Source: Flammeovirgaceae bacterium SG7u.111 (GTDB lineage: Bacteria; Bacteroidota; Bacteroidia; Cytophagales; Flammeovirgaceae). From it: DNA of 64,000 nucleotides. The notes under the pieces were generated by a model that was not told the origin of the DNA, did not search any database, and was given only the letters and a program-made list of their open reading frames with translations. Positions 43,090 through 56,200 of this stretch are shown here, one piece after another (within the stretch, counting starts at the first letter, position 1; each line of letters starts with the position of its first letter). The stretch spans positions 5,037,635-5,101,634 of the forward strand of contig CP139021.1 in assembly GCA_034044135.1 (NCBI GenBank). The letters are read 5' to 3'. The position numbers and the translations under genes were made by a program.

Positions 43090-43536
43090 ATTGTCCGGAA
43101 TTTGTTGGTTTTATAAATTGAACTAATTTTTTTTACGAACTATTGAAAAAACTAGGGCTTTGAGTCCTAAGTTTTCAACCAATCCGCAAATCTATAAAAT
43201 ATCCTCAATGTTAGGTTATTCTCTCATTAAAATAACTACTATGGTTGAAAGGTGTTTAGAAAAATCGCACCAATTTTCCAAGTAGCTAAACAGTATCAAC
43301 AAAAAATTATTCTTACCCTTATTTTGTGTATCTCGTGAGCACAGGTATCTCCAGCTTTTGCGTTATTCTTATTGATAATTCATTTTGCAATTAAACTACC
43401 CGTATTTTAACTTGCACTCGATTTCATTTTTTAGAGGTATTTTTTGTTTACCAAAACATGTGGAAATCAACTCATCTTATTTGTTAAGCTCACCAAATGC
43501 CACATCAAGTATTTTTTAACCAAACTTTTTGAAACA
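43090..43536. promoter_or_regulatory. Divergent intergenic region between aconitase and carbonic anhydrase
   Basis: 447 bases without a gene. On the minus strand TAGATTTG (plus-strand CAAATCTA, 43187-43194) fits the -7 motif TAnnTTTG for aconitase, about 100 bases before its start, but no -33 TTG is at the right distance. No motif is evident for the carbonic anhydrase. Confidence 0.35.
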
Positions 43537-44295
43537 ATGAATAAGTTATTCTTTCTGCTGCCGCTTGTGATGATAGCAGGCTGCACTCAAACCGAAACCT
43601 CTGAACACAAGGAAGCTCAGACTTTAAAGGCAGCATACTATTGCACACCAGAATTCACCTCTCACCACAGGCAATCTCCCATCAATATTCTTACTAACCA
43701 CATTGACAAGGGCGTTGATCACCATATGGAATGGAACTTAAATGACGACATCCGTACGATTGAAAACCTTGGGCACACGGTAGAACTTCTTTTTGAAAAC
43801 GGAAGTAGTGTTCACGCCGATGGGAAAGATTATGAAACGCTCCAACTCCATTTCCACACTCCTTCTGAGCACTTGATAGATGGTCTTACTTACCCAATGG
43901 AAATGCACATTGTCAACTCCATAAAAAAGGATGGCAAACACGCAGAATTTTTAGTGGTAGGAGTATTATTTAAAATGGGTGAAACCAATGCGTTTATCAA
44001 TGAGTTCATCGATGCCATTCCTGCAAAAGAGCAGAGTTCAAATAATGTAGAACAAGGAATGGTTAAAATAGCCGATTTATTCGGTGGGGAGGAAGAAATG
44101 AATGCGTGCCTCAAAAGTGCTTATCACTACCCTGGTTCGCTAACCACCGCTCCTTATACCGAAAATGTGAACTGGTACGTGCTCAGCAACATATTTGAAG
44201 CATCTCCAGAACAAATTGAGAAGATTAATAAAATTGAGAAAAATAATGCAAGACACATCCAAGCGATTTATGATAGAAAAATTGATGCAAGATAA
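43537..44295 (+). CDS. Alpha-class carbonic anhydrase lipoprotein
   Basis: 252 residues from ATG 43537; the open frame begins 31 codons earlier but only this start gives a signal. Lipobox IAGC with Cys16. The alpha-CA fold is shown by HRQSPINI (44-51), the zinc ligands His105 and His107 (LQLHFHTPSEH) and His124 (MEMHIV), the Glu/His pair of SEH (110-112) and a C-terminal LTTAPYTENVNWYVLSN. It hydrates CO2 to bicarbonate; as a lipoprotein it would work in the periplasm or on the surface, supplying bicarbonate or buffering pH. A short helical tail (about 225-252) is an addition to the usual domain. Confidence 0.93.
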   Translation: MNKLFFLLPLVMIAGCTQTETSEHKEAQTLKAAYYCTPEFTSHHRQSPINILTNHIDKGVDHHMEWNLNDDIRTIENLGHTVELLFENGSSVHADGKDYETLQLHFHTPSEHLIDGLTYPMEMHIVNSIKKDGKHAEFLVVGVLFKMGETNAFINEFIDAIPAKEQSSNNVEQGMVKIADLFGGEEEMNACLKSAYHYPGSLTTAPYTENVNWYVLSNIFEASPEQIEKINKIEKNNARHIQAIYDRKIDAR

Positions 44296-44317
44296 ATACC
44301 CAAAAAGGTAGCCATAC

Positions 44318-44356
44318 AAAAGCGGCGCAAAAGAAAAATTTCTTTGCGCCGCTTTT
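44318..44356 (+). terminator. Shared terminator of carbonic anhydrase and acyl-CoA synthetase
   Basis: AAAAGCGGCGCAAA ... TTTGCGCCGCTTTT stem with inner AGAAA/TTTCT pairing; perfectly bidirectional and placed between two convergent genes. Confidence 0.85.
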
Positions 44357-44377
44357 AAGCTTCCCTACCTAGCCAAA

Positions 44378-46138
<1,761 letters not shown>

Positions 46139-46648
46139 TATATGTATTGTTGTTTTGGTCAAATCTAGTTTCGTATTAAAACAGGCTTTAGCTCAAGAGT
46201 GTTCAAGTTTATTTTGATATATACAATCCTCTCAAACCAAATTCAAAAATATCTAATCTTACCCAACAAACATCTTTTTTAGACAAGAATCATAACCCAA
46301 AAAGGGGATGGTTGGTAGTGCATGAAAAAAACAATTAACCGCATAACAAATCAAAATATGAAATCCAACCTTGTATATACTAGGTTAGGTTATAAAGTAC
46401 GATCCCCTCAGCTTTTCCAAAGTATCAGCTCATCACAAGCTATTCATTTCGACCTTACTAACCTCCGTTATCCAGAGCATTTTACTTGCATGACACCCAA
46501 AAACCACCTAAATATGTACAAAACATACGGATGTAAGTTTCAACACATTTGTGTATGTATAACGAATGTTAATAGGACGTAATAACTACACATGTTAACC
46601 TATCGGTTACCAAGCCGATTTCAACATAAGTTATGACTACCAATTACC
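46139..46648. other. Intergenic region between acyl-CoA synthetase and subtilase
   Basis: 510 bases that should contain the divergent promoters of both genes. A plus-strand frame at 46322-46582 is present but looks non-coding (unusual composition, no family signal). No convincing promoter motif or hairpin seen. Confidence 0.5.
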
Positions 46649-49600
46649 ATGAAAGAAACTAAATTACCAATCCTTGTTATTTTTATCACCTTAACCTATT
46701 TGAGCAATGTTTTTGCTCAAACTGGAGGGAAGGGCAAACTGTTTGTTCCAAAAAAAACTGAGGTTGTGATAAAGCTTCGGGACAATCAATACAACACCAA
46801 TTCTTCCTATAATCTCCAACTCCAAAGCTTTAGCAATGACGTTCGCTTACAAGCCAAATTACGCAAAAAAGGCATGAGCGCCAGTACTGTTTTTAAAGGC
46901 AGGGCAAAGCAACAAAAACTTGGCATCTTAGCCGCTCCTTTGAAACAGAATACACCAAAACATAAGCTTGAGAATTACTATAAAATAGAAGTTCCAGAAG
47001 ACCAACTTCCTTCTCTCCTAGCTGAACTCGCCGAAGAAGATTGGGTAGAATATGCAGAAGCACTACCTAGCTATGATCTTTTATACACGCCTACAGACGA
47101 ACCGCATGTTGCATATCATTGGGGACATGTAAAAACCCAAGTATATGATGCGTGGGACATTACTCAAGGGGATACAAATACGGTTATAGGAATTATAGAC
47201 ACAGGTGTTCAATACACCCATCCTAGCCTTAAAAACCAGATACACTACAACAATGCTGAGCGTTACGGACTGCCTGGTATTGATGATGATAGTAACGGTT
47301 TTGTAGACGACTCCTTAGGCTTTGATTTCGGTGACCTAGACAATGACCCTTATGACACCTACAGCCACGGCACTGAAGTTGCAGGAGTTGCTGCTGCTGA
47401 AATAAATGACAACTTTGGAAGCTTTGGAGTAGGTTTTAAAAGTAAAATAATGCCTATAAAAATACTGAGAAGCGATGGCGCGCTTATTAATCTTTGGGCT
47501 GCTGCGGTATATGCAGCTGAAAATGGCTGTAAGGTGATCAACATGTCCTTGGGTAGGCCCGGAGGAGGAGCTTCTACCTTCGAACAAGAAGTTATAGATT
47601 ACATCACAAAAGACCTTGATGTTGTAATAGTTGCTGCTGCTGGCAACACAAATGCTTACATAGACTTCTACCCAGCCTCCTACGACAATGTAATATCTGT
47701 TGCCCATTCAAACCAAACTGATAGCAGAGTGGCTACATATAGTTATTTTGTGGACATGCTTGCACCAGGATATCAAATTCCTGCTGCTAGGTATAACAGC
47801 TCTGCTAATACATATATTGAAGCTGTTGGCTCTTCTTACGCTTCCCCATTTGTAGCAGGAGCAGCGGCACTTATCCGCTCACACTTCCCAGACCTTACCG
47901 CTATACAAGTAGGTGAGCTTTTAAGACAAACCACCGACGATGTTTATAATGTAGCCGGAAATAATTTACCCGATATGCTGGGCACAGGAAGGTTAAATGT
48001 GTACCGCGCCCTTACCGAAAGGTACAACACGCCTGCTATCCGAATGACCCAACTCTTCGATGGGAAATCTGGTGAGGAAATATTCAAAATGGGTGACACC
48101 GTGAATGCTGTATTAGGAGATACGATGCAAATCTGGGGTAAATTCCAAAACTTACTAGGCGTTTCTAGTTCAGATTTAAAAATCACGCTAACTTCCCAAT
48201 CTCCTTACCTCACCATAGTAGACAGCGTGATGGATGCTGGAACTATAGCTACACTTGATTTTGCCAACAACCAAACTGCCCCCTTTAAGGCCTACGTTCA
48301 CCCCGACATGCCTATTTACCACAAAATGTTGTTCAAATTGAGCTACAGCGATGGTTCGTATAGCGACTACCAATACTTCTATTTGTATAGAGATGGGTAC
48401 TTCAATGTAAAAATAAACAACATTGCGCTAAGTACATCTCCAGAGGGCAGGGTTGGCAACATAGGCACACCTAATAATCCAAAAGGGATTGGTTTCAACT
48501 GGAATGATAACTTGCTAATGAACGAATCGGGGCTCTTACTTGCTACTCCTGACGGTAGAGTTTCGGATGCACTAATCAGCGAACCAGGGCAAAGGAATTA
48601 CGATTTTATCCCTCAACTTTCTGATAGCATAGCCTCATATGGCCAAGTTTATAAAGAAATAGTTTCGAGGTTTACTGATGTTGGAGCGGTTGCAGACCCT
48701 ATAAACATCCAAATTACCCAACACCTAAAAGGCTGGGAAGAAAACGGTTCGGAAAACTTCATCATTCTTGAATTCAATATTGAAAACAAAGGAACTGAAG
48801 TGCTTGACACCCTTTTTGTAGGACACTACTCAGACTGGGACTTACCTTCGAACCCTAACTTTGCCGATTGGGACAGCCTTTACCAATTTGGATATGTATA
48901 TAATTCTTCCAATGAATATGCTGGAGTTAAAATTCTGAAGCAAACTACTTCCCACTTCACCTTCGACAAAGTCACAGACACTCCTAATAACCTTCGATTG
49001 GGAGATGGTTTTTCAGACGAAGAAAAATTACTGGCAGCCTCTGGTGGATTTCCAAAAAACAAAGCAGGTTACCATTCTGGTGGGGAAGATGTTTCCCACA
49101 TGTTGGCCACTTCCATTTACAACTTACAACCTGGCGAATTGGATACCATCCAAATAGCTATTGCGGTAGGAACTTCTAAAGAAGAACTTCAAAGTTCATT
49201 TTTGATGGCTGCTGAAAAAATAAGCTCTGACATTTTCTTGTCAGAAAAACCGGTTATTACCGATACACTTTTCTGCGAAGGCGATTCTCTAATTATCAGC
49301 CCAACAAATGGCACAAATTTCAAATTTTATGCAGATGCAAATTTGGATACATTGCTCTACACTGGAACTGAAATGGGCATCAACGTAAGCGACACCGCAA
49401 AGCTCTTTTATGTGACCAATGCAGACAATGCTCTTGAAAGCGAAGAACAGTCGGTTAGCCTACAATATTTGACTATCTCCGCAGCTTTTACCTTGCCCGA
49501 CACCATTGACCTTGAAGTTTCTCCCGTAGCTAATTTTGATGCATCTTTGAGCGAAAATATAACTGACTGGGAATGGGATTTTGGGGATAATAGCCAGCTT

Positions 49601-51925
49601 TCTGGAAATGAAAGCTCAAGCCATACGTATTCGGAAGTAGGCGTTTACGATGTAAAGTTAGTTTACCAAAACAGCCTTGGCTGCGAAGATTCAATCATCC
49701 ATACCTTGGTGGCTACAAAAGGGTATTTCACCCCTATAGAAAGTGACAGTCTGATTTGTGAGGGAAAAACGTTGGAAATCACTCCACAAAATGGCTCGAG
49801 CTTTGACTTTTACCTTGGTTCAAAACCCGATTCACTTATTCATAGCGGAGCTACATTAGAATGGACAAATTATTCAGGAAAGCACGAAATCCATGCTATT
49901 GCAACAGATACTGCCCTTGCTTTTTACCACCAACAGTTCAACGTTGAAAGCCAAGCTGCTTCCGTATCTTTTACCTCTGCCGACACAGTGCATTCTTACA
50001 CCCCAACAATGGTACAGTTTGAGGGCTTAAGCACAAATTACCTCACTGCTATTTGGGACTTTGGCGATGGCAATATTGGAACGGACACGCTTTCTATAGC
50101 CCACAATTACGCACAAGAAGGCACATATACTGTTCGCCTAACTATCATCGACAACCTTGGTTGCCAAGCATTTGATGAAAAAGAAATAGTAGTCAGGCAC
50201 ATCAGCCCTACCCCAACGGTTGCCGAAGATACTATCTGGGTTTGCTCAGGAGAATCAGCAATTATTACACCTAGCAACGGAACGAACTTTAGGTTCTATC
50301 AAAGTGACTCTACAACAGTTATCGAAGAGGCGACGGCTAGCTTGAGTATGGAAAACATCTCTACCAACCAAACTATATGGATATCCTCGCTCGACTCCGC
50401 ACTGGAAAGCGAGAAAGTAGCGGTACAGATACAGGTAGAAAAACTAGTAGCAAGCATTTCTGCCCCAGATACTGTGCTGTTGCACGAAAACAACTCCGCT
50501 AGTTTTGAAATAACAGGATCTAGTATTGGTTCGGTCAAGTGGACGATGGATGGAAAATCTATAGGTGAAGGGACAAGTATCAACTATGACTTCCAAGCCG
50601 AAGGAACTTACCTATTGAAGGCGGAAGTTGATGGGGAACAAGTTTGTAATATAGATTTAGAGAAAACCATTATTACACTTCGGAAAAGCCCTACCCCAAC
50701 GGTTGCAGAAGATACTATCTGGGTTTGCTCAGGAGGATCAGCAACTATTGACCCGGGCAACGGAACCAACTTTAGATTCTACCAAGAAGATGCTTCTTCT
50801 ATTTTGATAAAGGGTACGGGTTTGACATTGGATAATCTTGCAAAAAGCCACACTGTTTGGGTTTCTTCACTCGATTCAGCTCTTGAGAGTGAAAAAGTAG
50901 CCGTAAGCATTCAAGTAGAGGGTTTGACTGCTAGTATTTCTGCCCCAGATACTGTGCTGTTGCACGAAAACAACTCCGCTAGTTTTGAAATAACAGGATC
51001 TAGTATTGGTTCGATCAAGTGGACGATGGATGGAAAATCTATAGGTGAAGGGACAAGTATCAACTATAACTTCCAAGCCGAAGGGACTTACCTATTGAAG
51101 GCTGAAGTTGATGGAAAGCATGTTTGCAATACTGTGCTGGAACAAGAAATTGTAGCCGTCCTAATTCTTGAAAAGCCAGAAACCACCCAAGATACTCTTG
51201 TAGCTAGCAATGCGACAGTCATAATAAGCCCTTCAGGAGGAACGATTTACAACTTTTACTTGGCTGATAATCCAGATAGCTTGATCCATTCAGGAGAAAC
51301 TTTGGTATTGGATAACCTAGTTAAAACTACTACCATCCTTATTAGCCAAGTTCAGTTTGGACAAGAGAGTGAAAAAACATCTACAACTATTACCGTTGCT
51401 CCTCCAGTGATTGCTTATTTTGATATGAGCAACGACACTCTTGATATTTACTTAGCAGACTCGATAGTTTTCACTACACAAAACCAAGGTACGCTTACAT
51501 GGGATTTTGGAAATGGAGAAAAAGGAGATCAAGCCGAGCATACCGTCAGTTATGAGGTAACTGGGGAATACGAAATCACACTTGTTGTTACCGACAGTTT
51601 AGGAACTTCCGACACAACAAAACAAACCCTTGCAGTCATTGATACCCGACCTTTGGCTGTAGAAGATGAGCTTGAACTTTTTAGCTTCAACATGTACCCG
51701 AATCCTGCAACTAGTAAAGTAAACCTTTTATTTTCACAAGTATTGAAAAGCAGGAGTTTGGTACAGGTGTACAGTCTTTCTGGAAAAGTTGTATTCCAAA
51801 AAGAGGTTAAGCCATCGTTAGATGATGAACTTCAGCTAGACCTTCCACAACTGGACGCTGGCATGTATATGCTAAAGCTTGAAACGGGGAAAAAGAGGTT
51901 CGTGAAAAAGCTCATGATCAATTAG
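46649..51925 (+). CDS. Secreted subtilisin-like protease (S8) with PKD/Ig-like repeats and type IX sorting domain
   Basis: 1758 residues. Signal peptide ends near VFAQT. A pro-region (about 35-150, ending in EVPEDQLPSLLAELAEEDWVEYAEALP) precedes the S8 domain with Asp184 (GIIDTGVQYTHP), His240 (SHGTEVAGV) and Ser396 (VGSSYASPFVAGAA), so the triad is complete. A long middle region (about 460-860) follows, then alternating segments: an Ig-like unit (CEG/CSG-x-x-x-x-I-x-P...G-x-x-F-x-F-Y) and a PKD domain with WDFGDG-type turns (WDFGDN, WDFGDGN, WDFGNGEKG). Two of these pairs are near-identical. The C-terminus (about 1675-1758; NMYPNPATSKVNLLF, VQVYSLSGKVVF, GMYMLKL) is a type IX secretion sorting domain. 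Expected surface-bound or released protease. Confidence 0.95.
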   Translation: MKETKLPILVIFITLTYLSNVFAQTGGKGKLFVPKKTEVVIKLRDNQYNTNSSYNLQLQSFSNDVRLQAKLRKKGMSASTVFKGRAKQQKLGILAAPLKQNTPKHKLENYYKIEVPEDQLPSLLAELAEEDWVEYAEALPSYDLLYTPTDEPHVAYHWGHVKTQVYDAWDITQGDTNTVIGIIDTGVQYTHPSLKNQIHYNNAERYGLPGIDDDSNGFVDDSLGFDFGDLDNDPYDTYSHGTEVAGVAAAEINDNFGSFGVGFKSKIMPIKILRSDGALINLWAAAVYAAENGCKVINMSLGRPGGGASTFEQEVIDYITKDLDVVIVAAAGNTNAYIDFYPASYDNVISVAHSNQTDSRVATYSYFVDMLAPGYQIPAARYNSSANTYIEAVGSSYASPFVAGAAALIRSHFPDLTAIQVGELLRQTTDDVYNVAGNNLPDMLGTGRLNVYRALTERYNTPAIRMTQLFDGKSGEEIFKMGDTVNAVLGDTMQIWGKFQNLLGVSSSDLKITLTSQSPYLTIVDSVMDAGTIATLDFANNQTAPFKAYVHPDMPIYHKMLFKLSYSDGSYSDYQYFYLYRDGYFNVKINNIALSTSPEGRVGNIGTPNNPKGIGFNWNDNLLMNESGLLLATPDGRVSDALISEPGQRNYDFIPQLSDSIASYGQVYKEIVSRFTDVGAVADPINIQITQHLKGWEENGSENFIILEFNIENKGTEVLDTLFVGHYSDWDLPSNPNFADWDSLYQFGYVYNSSNEYAGVKILKQTTSHFTFDKVTDTPNNLRLGDGFSDEEKLLAASGGFPKNKAGYHSGGEDVSHMLATSIYNLQPGELDTIQIAIAVGTSKEELQSSFLMAAEKISSDIFLSEKPVITDTLFCEGDSLIISPTNGTNFKFYADANLDTLLYTGTEMGINVSDTAKLFYVTNADNALESEEQSVSLQYLTISAAFTLPDTIDLEVSPVANFDASLSENITDWEWDFGDNSQLSGNESSSHTYSEVGVYDVKLVYQNSLGCEDSIIHTLVATKGYFTPIESDSLICEGKTLEITPQNGSSFDFYLGSKPDSLIHSGATLEWTNYSGKHEIHAIATDTALAFYHQQFNVESQAASVSFTSADTVHSYTPTMVQFEGLSTNYLTAIWDFGDGNIGTDTLSIAHNYAQEGTYTVRLTIIDNLGCQAFDEKEIVVRHISPTPTVAEDTIWVCSGESAIITPSNGTNFRFYQSDSTTVIEEATASLSMENISTNQTIWISSLDSALESEKVAVQIQVEKLVASISAPDTVLLHENNSASFEITGSSIGSVKWTMDGKSIGEGTSINYDFQAEGTYLLKAEVDGEQVCNIDLEKTIITLRKSPTPTVAEDTIWVCSGGSATIDPGNGTNFRFYQEDASSILIKGTGLTLDNLAKSHTVWVSSLDSALESEKVAVSIQVEGLTASISAPDTVLLHENNSASFEITGSSIGSIKWTMDGKSIGEGTSINYNFQAEGTYLLKAEVDGKHVCNTVLEQEIVAVLILEKPETTQDTLVASNATVIISPSGGTIYNFYLADNPDSLIHSGETLVLDNLVKTTTILISQVQFGQESEKTSTTITVAPPVIAYFDMSNDTLDIYLADSIVFTTQNQGTLTWDFGNGEKGDQAEHTVSYEVTGEYEITLVVTDSLGTSDTTKQTLAVIDTRPLAVEDELELFSFNMYPNPATSKVNLLFSQVLKSRSLVQVYSLSGKVVFQKEVKPSLDDELQLDLPQLDAGMYMLKLETGKKRFVKKLMIN
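50204..51170 (+). repeat. Two 480-bp near-identical segments in the protease gene
   Basis: Positions about 50204-50686 and 50687-51170 encode the same Ig-like plus PKD-like pair; the second half (50461-50638 versus 50941-51118, offset 480) differs at only a few bases. Low divergence at silent sites indicates recent tandem duplication or conversion. Confidence 0.85.
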
Positions 51926-52041
51926 AAAAAGACACAAAGGCCGAAAAAATGAGGAGATTCAAAAAACTTTATAAGGAAAAGGTTTCTTCTAAAAATGCCC
52001 AGTATCTTAAGTTATAGTTCAAAAATGAATAGGAGTAAGGT

Positions 52042-52073
52042 AAAAGGTTTGATGAATAAATCGAACCTTTTTT
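52042..52073 (+). terminator. Terminator downstream of the protease gene
   Basis: AAAAGGTT-T-GAT, loop GAATAA, ATC-G-AACCTTTTTT: a 9-bp stem with one mismatch and a T run. Confidence 0.75.
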
Positions 52074-52177
52074 CTTTTCCACCTAAAGATATCGCTATTT
52101 TGCGAGAGGTCTGAAAACTATTTATGAAGTCTGTATGACCAAATTGCTATCAACCTCAAGCTATAAAAAACGAACAC

Positions 52178-53200
52178 ATGAACCGCAACCTTACCGATGG
52201 ACTAAACCTGCTCAGCAAATTGACTTTGGGCCGAAGTATAAATGCAGGCAAAGTGCTAGGAAGTTATTTTTGGTCCAAATGGAAAAAAACACCCCTACAA
52301 AAAGGATTGCCCATTAGCCTAGCATTCGAGCCCACCACCTCTTGCAATTTGCGCTGCCCCGAGTGCCCAAGTGGCTTGCGATCTTTTTCCCGGCCAACAG
52401 GCATGATGGACAGTGACTTGTTCAAAAAAACTATTGATGAACTTGCCCCTACCCTTCTCTACCTTACTTTTTATTTCCAAGGAGAACCTTATTTGCACCC
52501 CGACTTCTTAAAACTAGTTGGCTACTCTTCAAGCAAAAAAATCTACACTGCCACCTCTACCAATGCGCATTTCCTCAGCGATACGAATGCAAAAAAAACA
52601 GTTGAATCGGGCTTGGATAGGCTCATTATTTCCATTGACGGCACCTCGCAAGAAACCTACGAGCAATACAGAATTGGCGGTAAGCTGGAGAAGGTGTTGG
52701 AAGGCACTAAAAATGTTGTAAAATGGAAAAGAAAACTCAAGTCTTCAACCCCTCACGTCGTCTTCCAATTTTTGGTAGTGAAGCCAAATGAACACCAAAT
52801 AGATGATGTAAAAAAGCTCGCAAAAGAACTCGGAGTAGATGAAGTTGGGTTAAAGACAGCCCAAATCTACGATTATGAAAACGGGTCACCGCTCATACCC
52901 ACCATAGACAAATATTCGAGGTACAGCAAAAGAAAAGACGGTACTTATTCCATTAAAAACAAGCTAGTGGATAGTTGCTGGAAAATGTGGAATTCCTGTG
53001 TGATCACTTGGGATGGGCTGGTCGTTCCCTGCTGTTTTGATAAGGACGCGCACCACCGCATGGGCAGCGTGGAGACTTCTACTTTCAAAGAAGTATGGCA
53101 AAGCAAAGAATACAATCGCTTTCGTCAGCTACTCATCCAGTCCCGAAAAAACATTGACATGTGCAAGAATTGTAGTGAGGGCACAAAAGTATGGGCATAA
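52178..53200 (+). CDS. Radical SAM/SPASM-domain protein
   Basis: 340 residues. The radical SAM [4Fe-4S] motif is Cys56-x3-Cys60-x2-Cys63 (TSCNLRCPECP), followed by YLTFYFQGEPYLHPDF and LIISIDGTSQETYEQYR, both typical of the SAM-binding barrel. The C-terminus (about 265-340) has a SPASM-type cysteine set: DSCWKMWNSC, VVPCCFDKD, MCKNCSEG, binding auxiliary clusters. SPASM proteins modify peptides or enzymes; no precursor peptide or partner is clear next to it, so the substrate is unknown. An AT-rich stretch separates it from the protease gene. Confidence 0.9.
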   Translation: MNRNLTDGLNLLSKLTLGRSINAGKVLGSYFWSKWKKTPLQKGLPISLAFEPTTSCNLRCPECPSGLRSFSRPTGMMDSDLFKKTIDELAPTLLYLTFYFQGEPYLHPDFLKLVGYSSSKKIYTATSTNAHFLSDTNAKKTVESGLDRLIISIDGTSQETYEQYRIGGKLEKVLEGTKNVVKWKRKLKSSTPHVVFQFLVVKPNEHQIDDVKKLAKELGVDEVGLKTAQIYDYENGSPLIPTIDKYSRYSKRKDGTYSIKNKLVDSCWKMWNSCVITWDGLVVPCCFDKDAHHRMGSVETSTFKEVWQSKEYNRFRQLLIQSRKNIDMCKNCSEGTKVWA

Positions 53201-53202
53201 AA

Positions 53203-53228
53203 AAGCACTGCGTGTAAATGCAGTGCTT
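53203..53228. terminator. Bidirectional terminator between radical SAM and FG-GAP genes
   Basis: AAGCACTGC, loop GTGTAAAT, GCAGTGCTT; perfect 9-bp stem between convergent genes, with an A run on the left. Confidence 0.8.
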
Positions 53229-53265
53229 GGAGCAAAAACAAGTTAAGATAGTCGCAAGCTAAAAA

Positions 53266-56200
53266 CTATTGGTTCAAAACAGCTAATTCTTTTCTATCTA
53301 CCTCTTTCTTAAATATCTGTACAGGTCCTTGGTTATTACCGGCAAGCAGCAACCATTCTTTGTTCCCTTTTATCAGTTTCAAATCACGAGTATCGTTGTA
53401 AATTAATATCCCACTTTCAGGGAAGGTAGTTGGGGTAAAGTTTCCTTTGCCATCGCCCAACAGTAGGCAACCTATACCGCCGTCGTTACGAGGAGTTTCC
53501 ACTTCCGATGTATATAAGTTTCCTGCTACAATGATATCCAAATTTCCATCCTCATTAAAGTCCTCAGCCACAATGCCATTGATACTGGAAAGCTGTACTT
53601 CGTTAGGAAGTTTATGTCTCTTGAATTTCCCATCACCCAAGTTCTCTATGTAAGCACTGCTAAAATCAGTCACTTGGTAATGCAACGCAGACTCCAGCGC
53701 TTCTTTCGAATACACATCCTCTAGCGTAGCCACGGAAAACTCATCATACGTCTCATATTGCATCTGAATAATTGGAATCTGCTCAGAAGAACACTGGCGA
53801 CCTCTTACAGGAAACTGAGTACCTTGGTTATAATAACCTAGCACAATATCTATCTTACCGTTCTCATCAAAATCTTTGGCATATACATCAAAAGTCTCTT
53901 TCTCATTTGCCTTGTATTTGTAATTCAACCCAAGGTTACCAAGCACAAAGTCTTTGTCTCCATCTCCGTCAAAATCTTCTGCCAAAATACTGAACCACCA
54001 GCCAGTAGTATTTGCCAAGCCATATTCTTCGGTCATGTTTTCAAACTTCCCATTCTTATTTTTGAAGAAAGTGATAGGCATCCATTCGCCAGCAAGTACC
54101 AAATCCACTGCGCCGTCATTATCGTAATCTACCCACTCTCCACTGGTAACCATGCCTAGCCCTGCAAGCTCAGGAGCAATATCCTTGGTCACATCTACAA
54201 ACGAAATTTTTCCTCCTTCGCTGCGGTTTTCCAGAATATAGCTATCGGCAGGAAGAGGATAATTGCGAGGCACGAGCCTTCCACCCACAAACAAATCCAG
54301 GTCTCCATCTCCGTCATAATCGGCAGGGAGAACACAAGACCCACTCACCCTAATATCGGGCAACCCATCGCTTTTGGTCAAGTTCCCTTTTCCATCGTTT
54401 ATATAAAGCCTATCTTGGAGCTGCGGTGCACCCTTCTTATAAATATTCCCTCCACTTACCACGTACAAATCTTGGTCACCATCTCCGTCTGCATCGAAAA
54501 ATGCTGCGCCCAAATCTTCCTCCCTCACATCTGCTTCCAAGGCTGTTGGCAATGTTTTATTGAATGTCCCTTCTGCTGTTTGGACAAACAAGCCTCCTGT
54601 CTTCTGGCTTGCGCCTCCAATATAAAAATCTTCTAACCCATCTCCATTTATATCGCCTGTAGCCAAAGCAGGACCATAGGCAGATGTACGGTGTGGCAAA
54701 AGTGGCTCCAGCGCAAAGTCATTATAGGTATTTTCAATATGAATATGATCTACCCCTTTTTCCTTGCTCACTTCTTCAAACATAGGCTTAGCTTTTTCTA
54801 CAGCCACCATTGCCGGATCAGTTGCATTTGCATAATCCAAATTGAGAATTTGGTCAGCTTTCACATTTTCCAACACTTCTTCTTTTCCATCCGTCCAAGT
54901 CACAATCACTTTGTCCACTTCCGTTTCGGCCCCAAGCCCAAAATGAGCGAGTGGCTGCGCCGATGACTGGAAACCTCTGGTTGTAGTAATTTCATAGAAT
55001 TGGCTCTGATTGCCATCCTCTACTTTTATTTTAGCTCCAAGGGCAAAATGGTTTTTCCCCGTTCCTTTTAGCCTAACCTGCAAAAAGTGATTATCCTCTA
55101 ATTCGGTAGCCCTATTTTCAAAAATCCCAACAAAATCATCAATGTTAGAAACCACGATGTCAAGATCGCCATCGTTGTCTAGGTCGCCATAAGCAGACCC
55201 GTTTGAATAACCTTCAAAGCTTAGCCCCCATTCTTTCACCGAGTTAGTGAACGTAAGGTCACCGTTATTTCTAAAGGCAAAATTGTCTACCTTTTCCGAA
55301 GGAATCCCCAAAGTATATTTCAAGGAATTCTCCATCTTATCTTTCTTCTTGTCTATTTTTTTGAAATAATCCTTGTGGTTGATATCCCTTCTGGTACCGT
55401 TGGAGATAAACACATCTTTCCATCCGTCGTTATCAAGGTCAACAAATAAGGGCGACCAGCTCCAGTCTGTGGAAGACATCCCAGCAATGCGGGCTACATT
55501 GCTAAAAATAGGTAAATCGCCGTTGAGCCCGCGGTTAAGCTGCAAGCTGTTTTGCATATACTGATAATGGAAACCGTTATTTACACTGCTCCAGAACAAA
55601 CCAGGGTTCATACTTGCCATATTGGCTTTGCTACGTTTGTTGGTAGAAGGATTCATTTCCATTTGTACAATATCCAACAAACCATCATTATTAAAATCCC
55701 CAATGTCTACACCCATACCGAACATCGAAATGTTTTTGGTGATTTCTTGTAGCTTTTCGGTAAACGTTCCGTCACCATTATTGAAATAGAAAAAGTCGGG
55801 AGTAGCAAAGTCATTTGAAACATACAAATCGACCAACCCATCTTGATTGAAATCTCCTGTAGTAGCACTCAATGTCAAGCCAAAGCTCAGCATGTTTGCC
55901 TCTTCGGTCACATCGGTAAAACCCTTTCCGTCATCATTCCTATACATATGGTCCGAATCTTTCCAAGTGACCGTGTTCATTAAGTAGCGGTATTGCTCAT
56001 TAGGCGTCCTGAAAGACGTAGGAGGATAATTGGAAACATACAGGTCCAAATCGCCATCGTTGTCATAATCGAAGAAAGTCCCTTGGGTACTATAGCCCTC
56101 ATCTGCTATATTAAACTCTTTGGCTCTTTCGGTAAAAGTCTCATCCCCATTGTTGATGTACAATTGATTGGTTCTTGAACCAAATTTCCCTGAAACGGAA

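Noticed and set aside
46322-46582. 86-codon frame between acyl-CoA synthetase and subtilase genes
   Set aside because: No recognisable domain, no signal, atypical amino-acid mix and located in a promoter region.
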